A DNA stretch of 64,000 nt from Lentisphaerota bacterium (GTDB lineage: Bacteria > Verrucomicrobiota > Lentisphaeria > Victivallales > Victivallaceae): NCBI GenBank assembly GCA_017134815.1, contig CP071032.1, positions 744,001 through 808,000 of the forward strand. The letters are read 5' to 3'. Below the pieces are notes generated by a model that saw only the letters and a list, made by a program, of their open reading frames with translations, was not told the origin of the DNA and searched no databases. The stretch's first letter is position 1; each line of letters starts with the position of its first letter. Both the position numbers and the translations under genes were made by a program. This document shows positions 26,971 to 34,935 of the stretch, piece after piece.

Positions 26971-27993
26971 TTAGTTCTTTTTCAAAGAGTGAAAACTTAC
27001 AAGTTTTTTTTCTTTTTCATCCCATAAGTTTAACCATAATGATTTAATGCTTCTTTTGACAGTTAATACCTTAATGGCATGTAATGCCGTAGTTTCATTA
27101 TAACAACGCTGTAGATTATAATTTGGTATACGTGGTCTTAAATGGTGAATAGGGTGTAATCCAATATTACCACTGAGCCATTGAAAAAATTTTGGTAATT
27201 TATAGTAAGAGCTACCTTCAAAAGCGGCCTTTACCGGATCCCATTCATTATGATGTGCCCAGTAAACACCATCAAACTGGTGCTGAATAAAAAAAAGCCA
27301 AACACCAATTATACCAGCTACTACTAAAATGTACATATACAATAAAAAATATATTGGTGATACACCTAGTATACCCAATATACTTATAAACAAAAGGAGT
27401 GCCAAGTTATTAAACATAACACTAAAACGTCCTTTTGCTCCAGTATTTTTAAATGAAAATCTATGATCAAATATGAATAGATATGCAGGCCCAAAACCAA
27501 ACATAATTAGTGGGTTCCTATACAACCGGTAAGCTATTTTTGTACGCAATGGAGAATTCAAATACTCTTTAACAGTCAATGTCCAAACATCTCCTACGCC
27601 TCTTCGGTCCAAATCAGCATAAGTGTTGTGATGAATATTATGAGTATATTGCCAACGATCATAAGGAGTAAAAGTGAACAAACCTGCAAAATAACCACAT
27701 ATTTTATTTGCTTTACGAGAAATAAAAAAAGAATTATGAGTACAATCATGAAATATTATAAAAATGCGTACTTGAAAAACAGAAGCTATTGCTGCTGCCA
27801 ACAAAATTAACCACAAGGAACAGTCTATATTAATCATCCATACTAAAATTGCCCATGCTCCAGCATAACAACCTACTGAGGTGATAATTTGCAAGAGTGA
27901 AGTTTTTAAATCAGGTTCTTCAAATTTCGATGTGTCCTTGTACCACTTGGGTTCAGAATTATTTGGATGTTTCTTCCCTGGTTGATTGTACAT
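26971..27993 (-). CDS. membrane fatty acid desaturase
   Basis: This is a 340-residue membrane di-iron desaturase that would introduce double bonds into acyl chains of membrane lipids. The three histidine boxes are present: HDCTH (His82, His86), HNIHH (His118, His121, His122) and HPIHH (His280, His283, His284). Four hydrophobic segments lie between (for example near 40-80 and 195-235). This pattern matches the delta-12/omega-3 type of the FADS family. GGAG supports the start. The gene points leftward and is flanked by the palindrome array and the small-terminase gene, in a place where the phage genes were interrupted. It is probably cargo and could alter host membrane fluidity. Confidence 0.9.
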   Translation of the reverse strand: MYNQPGKKHPNNSEPKWYKDTSKFEEPDLKTSLLQIITSVGCYAGAWAILVWMINIDCSLWLILLAAAIASVFQVRIFIIFHDCTHNSFFISRKANKICGYFAGLFTFTPYDRWQYTHNIHHNTYADLDRRGVGDVWTLTVKEYLNSPLRTKIAYRLYRNPLIMFGFGPAYLFIFDHRFSFKNTGAKGRFSVMFNNLALLLFISILGILGVSPIYFLLYMYILVVAGIIGVWLFFIQHQFDGVYWAHHNEWDPVKAAFEGSSYYKLPKFFQWLSGNIGLHPIHHLRPRIPNYNLQRCYNETTALHAIKVLTVKRSIKSLWLNLWDEKEKKLVSFHSLKKN

Positions 27994-28284
27994 ATTATTT
28001 CTCCATAAATATATAGCTTCATGAATATACTATAGTATATATGTAATTTTAATATCATATGCCCAGATTTACGTTAGGACGCAGTGGCTTATTTAGTTTA
28101 TTTGTTTAAATAATTTAAAATCTAATTTCCAGTAATTTTTTAACCATTTTATAGTTAGAATACTCTAATTAAAAAATTTTTTAAGTCAAATCATATTGTT
28201 TTTTTCAATTGGTTAACGCTTCTGCTGATTTATAGATAAATAATTTTTATTTTAATAAGTCTAAACCTGTAAAAGGAGCAATTA

Positions 28285-28754
28285 ATGAAAGTACAAGAAA
28301 TATGTGACAAACATAATATCAGTCACAAGAATGTGTTGAAGCACTGCCAAAGAGGCAGATTTATTTTAGACGGTTCGTCTACACCGCCAAAGATGTTTCC
28401 AAGCCGGGTGCACGAAATGCTAAATGGGAGATTACTGCTTTAGAGGGCAAGCAGCCTGAGCATGATGAGGTCAGTGCTAAAGAAAAGCTGCAACTTACTA
28501 AGCAGCGACATCTTGAGACCCAGATTAAAAAGCTTGAACAGACCATAATGGAAAATCGCCTGAGTGTGTTTGAGAGATTTATTGACCTTAATACCACCCT
28601 ATTAGTAAAGCATCTAATGCCAATAAAAGAATTTATGCTTGAACATTTAGCTGAAAAGGAGCATGACACTTGGAATCAATTAGTAGAGGACTGTATCAGG
28701 AATCTGTACACCGGATTATCGACAGCCGTCTTCGAGTCGTTGCAGGAAGCTTAA
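28285..28754 (+). pseudogene. terminase small subunit, frameshifted
   Basis: The first frame starts at ATG 28285 with AAAAGGAG and encodes an HTH-like start, MKVQEICDKHNISHKNVLKH. It then runs into TAG at 28441. The shifted frame from about 28375 reads RFVYTAKDVSKPGARNAKWE, followed by a coiled-coil (KEKLQLTKQRHLETQIKKLE) and a C-terminal helix ending in TAA at 28752. Together they form one small-terminase-like protein broken by a single frameshift near 28360-28375. Its end overlaps the large-terminase frame, the normal arrangement for terminase genes. Sequencing error is the main alternative. Confidence 0.75.
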
Positions 28755-30655
28755 GTGTCAAACATAAAGTGAGCCCGGCAGCTTGGGCGGAGGGCAATGT
28801 GGATTTCAAGCATGTAGTTTCAGCCCGAATACGGAGTAAGCTTGACTTAAACCTAACGCCTTATCTGCGAGCACCAATTGATGCCTGGGATTTTGCTGGA
28901 ACTCGGCGTGAAGTAACAGTTTGTGCTCCAGAGCAGACCGGGAAGACCTTAGCTTGGGTGTGTGGTTTACTGTGGACCTTTATCTTTCAGCAATGTTTGT
29001 CACTGGTTTGTTATGAATCAGATGACAAGGCCGCTGAAATTAATACAGATAAGTTTAAGCCGCTAATGGAAGGCATTCCAGAATTAGCGGCTGAACTGGC
29101 TGTACCCAAAGCAGTAAGAGCTGATCGCTATAAGTTCTCCCAATTGAGCAGTTTTTTTCAAGGCTCGGAGCGCAGAATTACCTCCAAGTCTGCCAAGATC
29201 AATGTCGCCGATGAGCTTGATGACTGGATAGATCATGCCGCCACCGTGGATAATCTTGAAGATATGCGAAAGCGTACCCGGTCATTTGCTGAATCGATAT
29301 TATACAAGGTATGCACAATTAAGGGGTCAGACCGGGATTCAGCTGCTGGAACTAAATCCTCCAAGATCTGGCAGGAATTCAAAAGTTCGAGTATGGGCTT
29401 CTGGTATTTAAAATGTCAAAACCCTAAATGCCCCTCTTTACAAGGCGAGCACCCGGGCTTGACCATGCGCTCAGCGGATATTCATAACTTGCAGTTTGAC
29501 CTTGATGCCGAGAAGCGGTTGATTAGTGGAACTGCCCGACTAGTATGTCCAACTTGTGGATTTGAACACCCTGAGACGATGAAACGAGCAATGAACTTAC
29601 AGGGTGGTTACATCCATCGCCACCCGGAAAGACTGCAAGGCAAAAGTCCACATTACGGCTTCCAATGGGGAGTCTTAGGCAGTCAATTTGAGGCATTTGC
29701 TTGGGATAAAGTGGCGGCTATACAGCTTGAGGCCGGACACACTGGCGACTTGAAGAAGCAAATCTTATTTGATAACTCTTGGCGAGGGTTACCCTTTAAA
29801 GAGCGTAAGGCCAACAGCCAACAGGTCGATGCCATCAGAAGCCATTGTTCGACAAAGCTACCGGAGTCAGATACGATTGAAGCAGTGTTTCTCTCCGCTG
29901 ACACTCAGGATTATGGCTGGAAGTGGGAAATTCGAGCCTTGGATATCAATTGCAACCGCTGGCAACTGGCGTATGGGTTTTGTGAGTTTCTCGAATTTAC
30001 AGCTGAAGAAAGAGATAAACACAACAGTCGCCGTAAGCTGGCTGCAGAGCATGAAGGCGGCGAATTTGTTCCAGTTGAAACTCTTGAAGATGTGCTGTAT
30101 AAGGAATATCTGGGTATCCAACCCATACTTGGCATAATTGATGAAGGCGGACATCGAGGTTATGAAGTACGAAATTTTGTAGCTAAGCATCGACGGTTGT
30201 ACACCTATAAAGGCGACAGTCGCGGCAGTCAAAAGTTCTGCTTGTCCAAAAACTATCCCAAACTCATCTTGGCCCGCAAAAAGGAATACCAAGCCCACTT
30301 ACTGCATTACATATATACTCAAAACAACCGGGATAATTTCTATTGGTATTTGCTGCCAGAGCAGGAGGTTAGTCAAGAGTATGTGCGTGAACTCAGTGCG
30401 ATGCGTCCTGATTCCAGTAATAAGAAAGAAGGGCACATGTATGAAAACTATGTGCATAACAGTCGGGTGCATGACTACTTTGATACCAGTAAGATGTATC
30501 TGGTAATTGAGGATTTTGCCATTGCCTATTTGGCTAAAAGCTGTTGGCAGCAAAAAAAGGCAGAATGCCTCAATATTCCAAAATCCTCACCAAAGAAAGC
30601 AGAGGCATCCTTGACACCAATTAAGAGCAATTGGATGAAAGGTTTTAATCTTTGA
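28670..30655 (+). CDS. phage terminase large subunit (GpA family)
   Basis: This DNA-packaging ATPase/nuclease of the lambda GpA family has about 660 residues. The early segment FKHVVSARIRSKLDLNLTPY and then PIDAWDFAGTRREVTVCAPE lead into a Walker A-like QTGKTLAW. INVADELDDW is the Walker B/GpA signature. A zinc finger (CQNPKCPSL and CPTCGFEHP) and a nuclease part with ADTQDYGWKWEIRA follow. It is the only complete late phage gene seen. The true start is uncertain: the frame opens at TTG 28670, inside the small-subunit gene, and GTG codons further on are alternatives. With a broken small subunit and no portal or capsid gene nearby, it cannot package DNA on its own. Confidence 0.9.
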   Translation: MESISRGLYQESVHRIIDSRLRVVAGSLSVKHKVSPAAWAEGNVDFKHVVSARIRSKLDLNLTPYLRAPIDAWDFAGTRREVTVCAPEQTGKTLAWVCGLLWTFIFQQCLSLVCYESDDKAAEINTDKFKPLMEGIPELAAELAVPKAVRADRYKFSQLSSFFQGSERRITSKSAKINVADELDDWIDHAATVDNLEDMRKRTRSFAESILYKVCTIKGSDRDSAAGTKSSKIWQEFKSSSMGFWYLKCQNPKCPSLQGEHPGLTMRSADIHNLQFDLDAEKRLISGTARLVCPTCGFEHPETMKRAMNLQGGYIHRHPERLQGKSPHYGFQWGVLGSQFEAFAWDKVAAIQLEAGHTGDLKKQILFDNSWRGLPFKERKANSQQVDAIRSHCSTKLPESDTIEAVFLSADTQDYGWKWEIRALDINCNRWQLAYGFCEFLEFTAEERDKHNSRRKLAAEHEGGEFVPVETLEDVLYKEYLGIQPILGIIDEGGHRGYEVRNFVAKHRRLYTYKGDSRGSQKFCLSKNYPKLILARKKEYQAHLLHYIYTQNNRDNFYWYLLPEQEVSQEYVRELSAMRPDSSNKKEGHMYENYVHNSRVHDYFDTSKMYLVIEDFAIAYLAKSCWQQKKAECLNIPKSSPKKAEASLTPIKSNWMKGFNL

Positions 30656-30735
30656 GCTTGAATTAGTTATCTTTTTATATACAGTAAGTAAGCTGTTGTA
30701 AGGGGGCTTAAACTGTAACAAATAGAGAGAGAAAC

Positions 30736-31179
30736 ATGTTACAATTTAGCAACCGAAGGAAGTTTGAGTATTGGAATAACAAGGGGTTGGTTGGAATCGT
30801 TGTTGAAGGCTTTTTAGAAGAATATTTATTAAAGAATATTGATCAGTGCTTGGGACTCGGAGTAGTTATGGGCAATCAGGCCTTCAAAGTAAGATTACCT
30901 AAAAGTAAAGATGATATATTTTGGGGATTTGTTGGACAAAAACCTGGTAATATTGGTATAATTCGGCATGGAGCATTACAGGTCATGCCAGATACTCCAG
31001 TAAAAAGAGGAAACCAAGTTTTCATTCGGCATGTTAAAAAAAATAAACAAGATCAACTTGGAGCTGTTTGTAATGGAAAAGAAAAAAACACTTCCTTGCA
31101 GGCTGGAGGTTGGATTTTTGCAGGATCTGCTGAAGCTGGTGAAATCGTTAAAATTAAACGTATAAGAGACTTTTTATAA
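30736..31179 (+). CDS. possible phage capsid cement/decoration protein
   Basis: The 147-residue, beta-rich protein reads PVKRGNQVFIRHVKKNKQDQ and AGGWIFAGSAEAGEIVKIKR. The pattern of a G-[DN]-x-V strand, a variable loop and a final S-x-x-A/E-x-GEIVKI strand recalls P22 gp24-like or DUF2190 cement proteins. GAGAGAG precedes the ATG. It sits between the large terminase and head-tail remnants, where such a gene would fit after loss of portal and capsid genes. The assignment is tentative. Confidence 0.4.
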   Translation: MLQFSNRRKFEYWNNKGLVGIVVEGFLEEYLLKNIDQCLGLGVVMGNQAFKVRLPKSKDDIFWGFVGQKPGNIGIIRHGALQVMPDTPVKRGNQVFIRHVKKNKQDQLGAVCNGKEKNTSLQAGGWIFAGSAEAGEIVKIKRIRDFL

Positions 31180-31224
31180 ATCCTCATCTAATATTATAAT
31201 TTTGCTTCCCACCTTATGGGTTAA

Positions 31225-31257
31225 CGGCGCTTCTATTTAAAAAAGGAGCGCTTTTTT
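31225..31257 (+). terminator. intrinsic terminator / junction hairpin
   Basis: GCGCTTCT pairs with AGGAGCGC around an A-rich loop and is followed by seven T residues, directly before the ATG of the next frame. It is one form of a recurring junction hairpin (see also 33058, 33562 and 34472). Confidence 0.8.
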
Positions 31258-31258
31258 T

Positions 31259-31771
31259 ATGCATGAATTTCCTAAAGAATTAACTTCCGGCTTCAGCCAC
31301 AGCTGGGCGGTCATTTTGCCGGAGTATCCGACTTCAGCAGGCTGAAATATACGCTATATGGTTCGTATTAAATCGGATAGGCTTCTGGATATACCAGCTG
31401 CAACCAGTGATAACGCCTATCAATTCTCCATATCCTGTGATGATTTAAAGTGAGTTTTGCCTGCAGTAGTGCCGTGGCAAGGTGTTGCGGTCAAAAGTGA
31501 TATAAGAAAGTTATTAACAAGTGGCAAGATCAAATTGGTTCCTGATTTATCTGATACCAGTGTTGACTTCCGAGATTATCCAGAAAAAATGCTTGCAGCT
31601 GTAGATGCAGTACTGGAAGGGCGCTTAGACGACCCAATAACTGAGGTTGAATATAACGGCAGGCGCTTAAAGTACCTGCCAGTAAATGAATTACTTGATC
31701 TCAGTAAAATGTTTTTAACGACGCTGCCGCAGAATCAAAGAATCCAAACTATCTTTTGCCGATGGCGCTAA
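31259..31771 (+). pseudogene. phage head-tail type gene with two in-frame TGA codons, fused to a baseplate remnant
   Basis: One continuous frame runs from ATG 31259 to 31771 and is interrupted by TGA at 31343 and 31451. It reads FSHSWAVILPEYPTSAG, stop, then NIRYMVRIKSDRLL. Related phage proteins have a Trp after the YP-S-G motif, so the first TGA is probably a mutated TGG. After the second stop it reads KIKLVPDLSDTSVDFRDYPE, then AAVDAVLEGRLDDPITEVEY and NGRRLKYLPVNELLDLSK, a C-terminus common in these phage proteins. The last codons run into a baseplate gpV fragment in another frame, so a deletion joined the two genes. It is probably not functional. Confidence 0.65.
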
Positions 31772-31949
31772 GCTCGAGTATGATTCAGATGCTCATAATT
31801 TACGGGCTATTTTGCCCGGTGGCGGTAAAACTACGCTTATTTCAGATGGTGGCATTACCGTCACTGGGCAGATTATCAGCACTGGATATCAGGTTGCGGG
31901 TGGAATCTCTCAAATGAACCATTTGCATGGTGGAGTTAAAGTTGGATAG
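31743..31949 (+). pseudogene. baseplate assembly protein V (gpV), C-terminal remnant
   Basis: In the frame shifted from the preceding gene, 68 codons read SFADGAKLEYDSDAHNLRAI, then GGITVTGQIISTGYQVAGG and MNHLHGGVKVG. This matches the C-terminal spike part of P2-like gpV, with the acidic A/F-DG start, the I-x-V-x-G-x-I strand and the H-HGGV end. The N-terminal part is missing. It shows that the ancestor carried a contractile-tail baseplate module. Confidence 0.75.
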
Positions 31950-32361
31950 TGTGCTACCTCTGTACCACAAAAGTGAATGTGGGTAATATTTACTCCTCAA
32001 ACAGTCCTCCCTGAACTGCGATCTCCTCGTATTACCCACATTCAAGGATAATATTTAAATTTACATTACAATAATTGCTTATCAATAAATGATATATGAA
32101 AAATTATTAAAATAAAGATCTTTTACCAGAGCGCATTTAAAAACTCCAGCTATTTGGGAGCAACTTATCAGAGGTCAGATCCGTAACGTAATATAAAAAG
32201 TAAAAACTTTAGCTTAAAATGTATTTATTAAGCTTTAAAAGCCTCCAAGCTATCTATGGGCATGACAGGCTGGAGGTAAAGTGAGGAAAAATATCAAAAA
32301 TACTACGATACTTTTGTCATTACAGCAAAAATAAAGTATAAGGCTTCGACTTTTAACTAGA

Positions 32362-32379
32362 GCTCCTCCATGGAGGAGC
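32362..32379. other. perfect 18-bp palindrome
   Basis: GCTCCTCCATGGAGGAGC is a perfect palindrome whose arms contain anti-SD-like CTCCTCC and SD-like GGAGG. Confidence 0.7.
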
Positions 32380-32499
32380 ATGAGACTTGCTTTTGGGACA
32401 TCTCAATAAGAGCACTATACCTTAAGTCACTGATACAGTCAACTTTTTTTATCAAAAATGATAAACATTAGTATAAAAAGTTTTATTAAAACCTAAAAA

Positions 32500-32533
32500 A
32501 CAGGTTAGCCAATTTTAAAATTGGCTAACCTGT
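32500..32533 (-). terminator. 34-bp perfect palindrome, possible leftward terminator
   Basis: Arms of 17 bases (ACAGGTTAGCCAATTTT and its complement) are perfectly symmetrical. On the minus strand six T residues follow. No leftward gene ends nearby, so the partner transcript is not known. Confidence 0.6.
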
Positions 32534-32844
32534 CATCCCATTAGTAATGCTTCGATAATGTTTTGCATTGCCTAAGCATTACGGATTTAATATAGCATTT
32601 TATTTATAATAATGAAATTATAAATTGAATTTACGTTAAAAATATAAAAAGCCCTTGATATTTGTGAAGGGTAAACACCGAGGGCTTCAAAAGTAATGGC
32701 TGATTCCAAGCCAAGTAAGCATAAACTTAAATTAGAGTTTTATAAACAATATTTAAAAATATATTAAGCAATACCTATTATCCATTTTTAAATGCATCAT
32801 TCTAATATGAATTGATACTGATAATGCGTTTTTATCAAAAAGGA

Positions 32845-32877
32845 GGCCTCTGATGCTGGGGGGTAACATCAGAGGCC
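32845..32877. other. 11-bp-stem hairpin
   Basis: GGCCTCTGATG pairs perfectly with CATCAGAGGCC around an 11-base G-rich loop. AGGAGG overlaps the left arm. There is no T-run, so a terminator role is unlikely; a structured small RNA is possible. Confidence 0.6.
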
Positions 32878-33093
32878 AGGAAGAGAACTCAATACGCGTT
32901 ATTACACACTAATTAACCAATATTGGTTTTCTCCCGTTGAGCTGTTGTCAGTATAAACGAGAGGAATGCAACAATATTGCAGATGTGTTATATTTATTTT
33001 GCATTAAATGATCATTATAGTTAACTCTTTCCAATAATTTTTATAATTTTGAGATCAGGTCGACGTTCCTTCTATATAAAAAAAGGATGCGTG

Positions 33094-33126
33094 ATGACTG
33101 GAATAAACAAAGGTACCGGAATATAA
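33094..33126 (+). pseudogene. gp25 baseplate gene stub 1
   Basis: The ten-codon frame MTGINKGTGI aligns with the start of the gp25 remnant at 34507 (MTGIDKDTGK). It is preceded by the same junction element with AAAAGGATGCG. A hairpin with a 9-bp stem (33133-33163) follows at once. Confidence 0.6.
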
Positions 33127-33132
33127 ATTTTG

Positions 33133-33163
33133 CAGGCCAGCAACTATGATTGTCGCTGGCCTG
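33133..33163. other. 9-bp-stem hairpin after gp25 stub 1
   Basis: CAGGCCAGC pairs perfectly with GCTGGCCTG around a 13-base loop. No T-run is present on either strand. Confidence 0.6.
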
Positions 33164-33601
33164 TCTGACACAAGCTAGGTCTTTTAACCTAATTTACAAC
33201 CTCTTTCTTACCACTAAAACACACGTCATTAGAAGCATAAAGATTTATTATATTACAATTATTACTATTTGTCAAGAAGTCCATATAAAAAGTGCCTCCA
33301 GTCTTATTGCGAGGAGCTACAGACTGGAGACAAACTTTTAGAGAAAATTGCATTCAAACAATTTTAGCTTGTGGAGCTATAGACAATTATAAGTGGCAAA
33401 TGAATTTTTGTCAACATTTCTTTACAAAAAGAGCCTCCAGCTTGCAGAATAGGATACAAACTGAAGGCAACGTCTTGCCACTAGGACAATCATCAGATAT
33501 AAAAATATAAAGTGAAGATATGTAAAATCAATTTATTTAATTTTTTTTTTACAAATTTCTAATCAGGATAACGTTCCTTTTATATAGAAAAGGGAAGCGT
33601 A

Positions 33602-33628
33602 ATGAATATAGTTGGCAAAAATATCTAA
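33602..33628 (+). pseudogene. gp25-like gene stub 2
   Basis: An eight-codon frame (MNIVGKNI) follows a third copy of the junction element (ACGTTCCTTTTATATAG, then AAAAGGG). The peptide is short and diverged; the call rests on the shared upstream element. Confidence 0.4.
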
Positions 33629-33746
33629 ACAAAATTTTACTTTATGCTACTTCAGTCACTCAATGATAAATAAATTCAGCAGGTCGTTAATCTGAATTAT
33701 TAGTTTTCATTATGCACCAAGTTAGGTTGTATTTGAATATTGTTTT

Positions 33747-34319
33747 CTAAAGTATATTAGAAGTTGTAAAGGGGAAAAACAAAATAAAGAAATGGTTATG
33801 ATAAGATTCTCCAAACAATAAAGGAATATATAATATTGATTTACCTGTTTTTCTATCAACCATAATCATCTTTGTCTTGCAATAACCTGCTTGGCGTACC
33901 CTTTTGAAAAAAGCTATTTCTGGAATACTTACTGTACCTGCAAGTGGTACTGGTATACCCATTTCTGGAATGCCACCAAGCCATTTCTTATGACTTGTTC
34001 CAACACAACCACTAAATAATTCAACTATAATATCAGAATTTTCTTTATCATCACTTATGATTGCTCCTGAATTCACAAGTTTATACTTTACTGTACCTTG
34101 AAGGTACTCTTTATCTGAAGCTTCAAGAAGTTTATTCTCTATGAATACTTTTTTATTACTCACTTGTGTAAAAGTGATTTTTTCAAATGCTAAGTCAACA
34201 GCCTTGGTACATAACAACTGTTCCTCGGCTGATCTTTTTGTATTTGTAACAGTTGGCGTTGCACATCCAAAAGATAAAAGCATTATCAAAGCTAATATAG
34301 TTATAAAAATTATTTTCAT
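33747..34319 (-). CDS. lipoprotein, DUF6655-like
   Basis: This roughly 190-residue lipoprotein has the signal MKIIFITILALIMLLSFGC. The mature part shows SAEEQLLCTKAVDLAFEKI, KKVFIENKLLEASDKEYLQG, DIIVELFSGCVGTSHKKWLG and EIAFFKRVRQAGYCKTKMIM. This order of blocks matches the lipoprotein family I know as DUF6655. The start at 34319 has GGAGAG upstream; the longer frame from 34343 adds eight residues before the signal. It is leftward among phage remnants, so it is cargo. The biological role of the family is unknown to me. Confidence 0.7.
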   Translation of the reverse strand: MKIIFITILALIMLLSFGCATPTVTNTKRSAEEQLLCTKAVDLAFEKITFTQVSNKKVFIENKLLEASDKEYLQGTVKYKLVNSGAIISDDKENSDIIVELFSGCVGTSHKKWLGGIPEMGIPVPLAGTVSIPEIAFFKRVRQAGYCKTKMIMVDRKTGKSILYIPLLFGESYHNHFFILFFPFTTSNIL

Positions 34320-34506
34320 TAAATTCTCTCCATCCATTTTCAACTAATAATATGGTATTTTGCTAACTTTTGCATCAATTTAATATAAGTATTATTTACT
34401 ACTATTCAATATTATATTAAACCATAAATAATAATTACCAACTTATCTATTTTTTAGTAATTATGTCATAAGGTTAACGCTCCTTCTGTATAAAAAGGGA
34501 TGCGTT

Positions 34507-34623
34507 ATGACTGGAATAGACAAAGATACCGGAAAGGCCTTGAGCAGCTTAGCTCACTTAAAACAATCGATCAATGACATACTTACCACCCCACTGGGCT
34601 CTCTGGTAGTGCAACATCACTAA
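34507..34623 (+). pseudogene. baseplate protein gp25/GpW, N-terminal remnant
   Basis: 38 codons read MTGIDKDTGKALSSLAHLKQ, then SINDILTTPLGSLVV, followed by a stop. This is the conserved start of the P2 GpW / T4 gp25 lysozyme-like baseplate wedge protein (usually 100-130 residues). The rest is lost or frameshifted. The junction element with AAAAAGGG lies directly upstream. Confidence 0.8.
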
Positions 34624-34727
34624 TTTCAACTAATAAATGCCACATTAAGTTACGACCCTTTGGTGGTGGCTGTGCGCAGTAACTGCTGAAACTTTAATTA
34701 TAATTAATGGGAAGACCATAAAACTTA

Positions 34728-34910
34728 AAAGCCCGGTCAATTCAATGGCCGGGCTAAACAGAAAAATAAGAAACGTGAATGCCTAGCTAATTTAACCAAT
34801 AAACAAATTAAGTCAAGGAGTCTAAAAATGCCGAGTTTAACGTTAACCCAGTTACGTTGAGCTTAGAACATCAAAAAAGGGCCGGTTTTGGTTAACGGTC
34901 CTGAAAAAAG
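34728..34910. repeat. junction repeat, copy B (contiguous form)
   Basis: This copy contains, without interruption, the two halves that are separated by 2.4 kb in copy A (19175-19265 and 21631-21735). It carries the short frame NAEFNVNPVTLSLEHQKRAG ending in a stop. A related AAAAAAGGTGAAATTTTTT block also occurs at 41017. Confidence 0.8.
34730..34755 (-). terminator. hairpin, probable terminator of the leftward GH18 gene
   Basis: This is the second copy of the 9-bp stem at 19177-19202 (AGCCCGGTC / GGCCGGGCT), with a T-rich stretch after it on the minus strand. One base pair differs by a compensating G-C for G-T change. Confidence 0.65.
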
Positions 34911-34935
34911 GTGAAATTTTTTCAATCATATCTAG

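Larger units (their letters stand above)
31950..33746. other. 1.8-kb noncoding zone rich in hairpins and phage-gene stubs
   Basis: No full gene is present. At least six strong hairpins lie here (32242-32276, 32362-32379, 32500-32533, 32845-32877, 33133-33163, 33296-33329 and an imperfect one at 33433-33468). Two stubs of the gp25 baseplate gene start lie at 33094 and 33602, each preceded by a copy of the junction element. It looks like the residue of deleted tail genes, perhaps now expressing small RNAs. Confidence 0.65.

Noticed and set aside
28379..30553. Several minus-strand frames inside the terminase genes
   Set aside because: They are antisense shadows of the terminase genes, which have clear motifs and the phage orientation.
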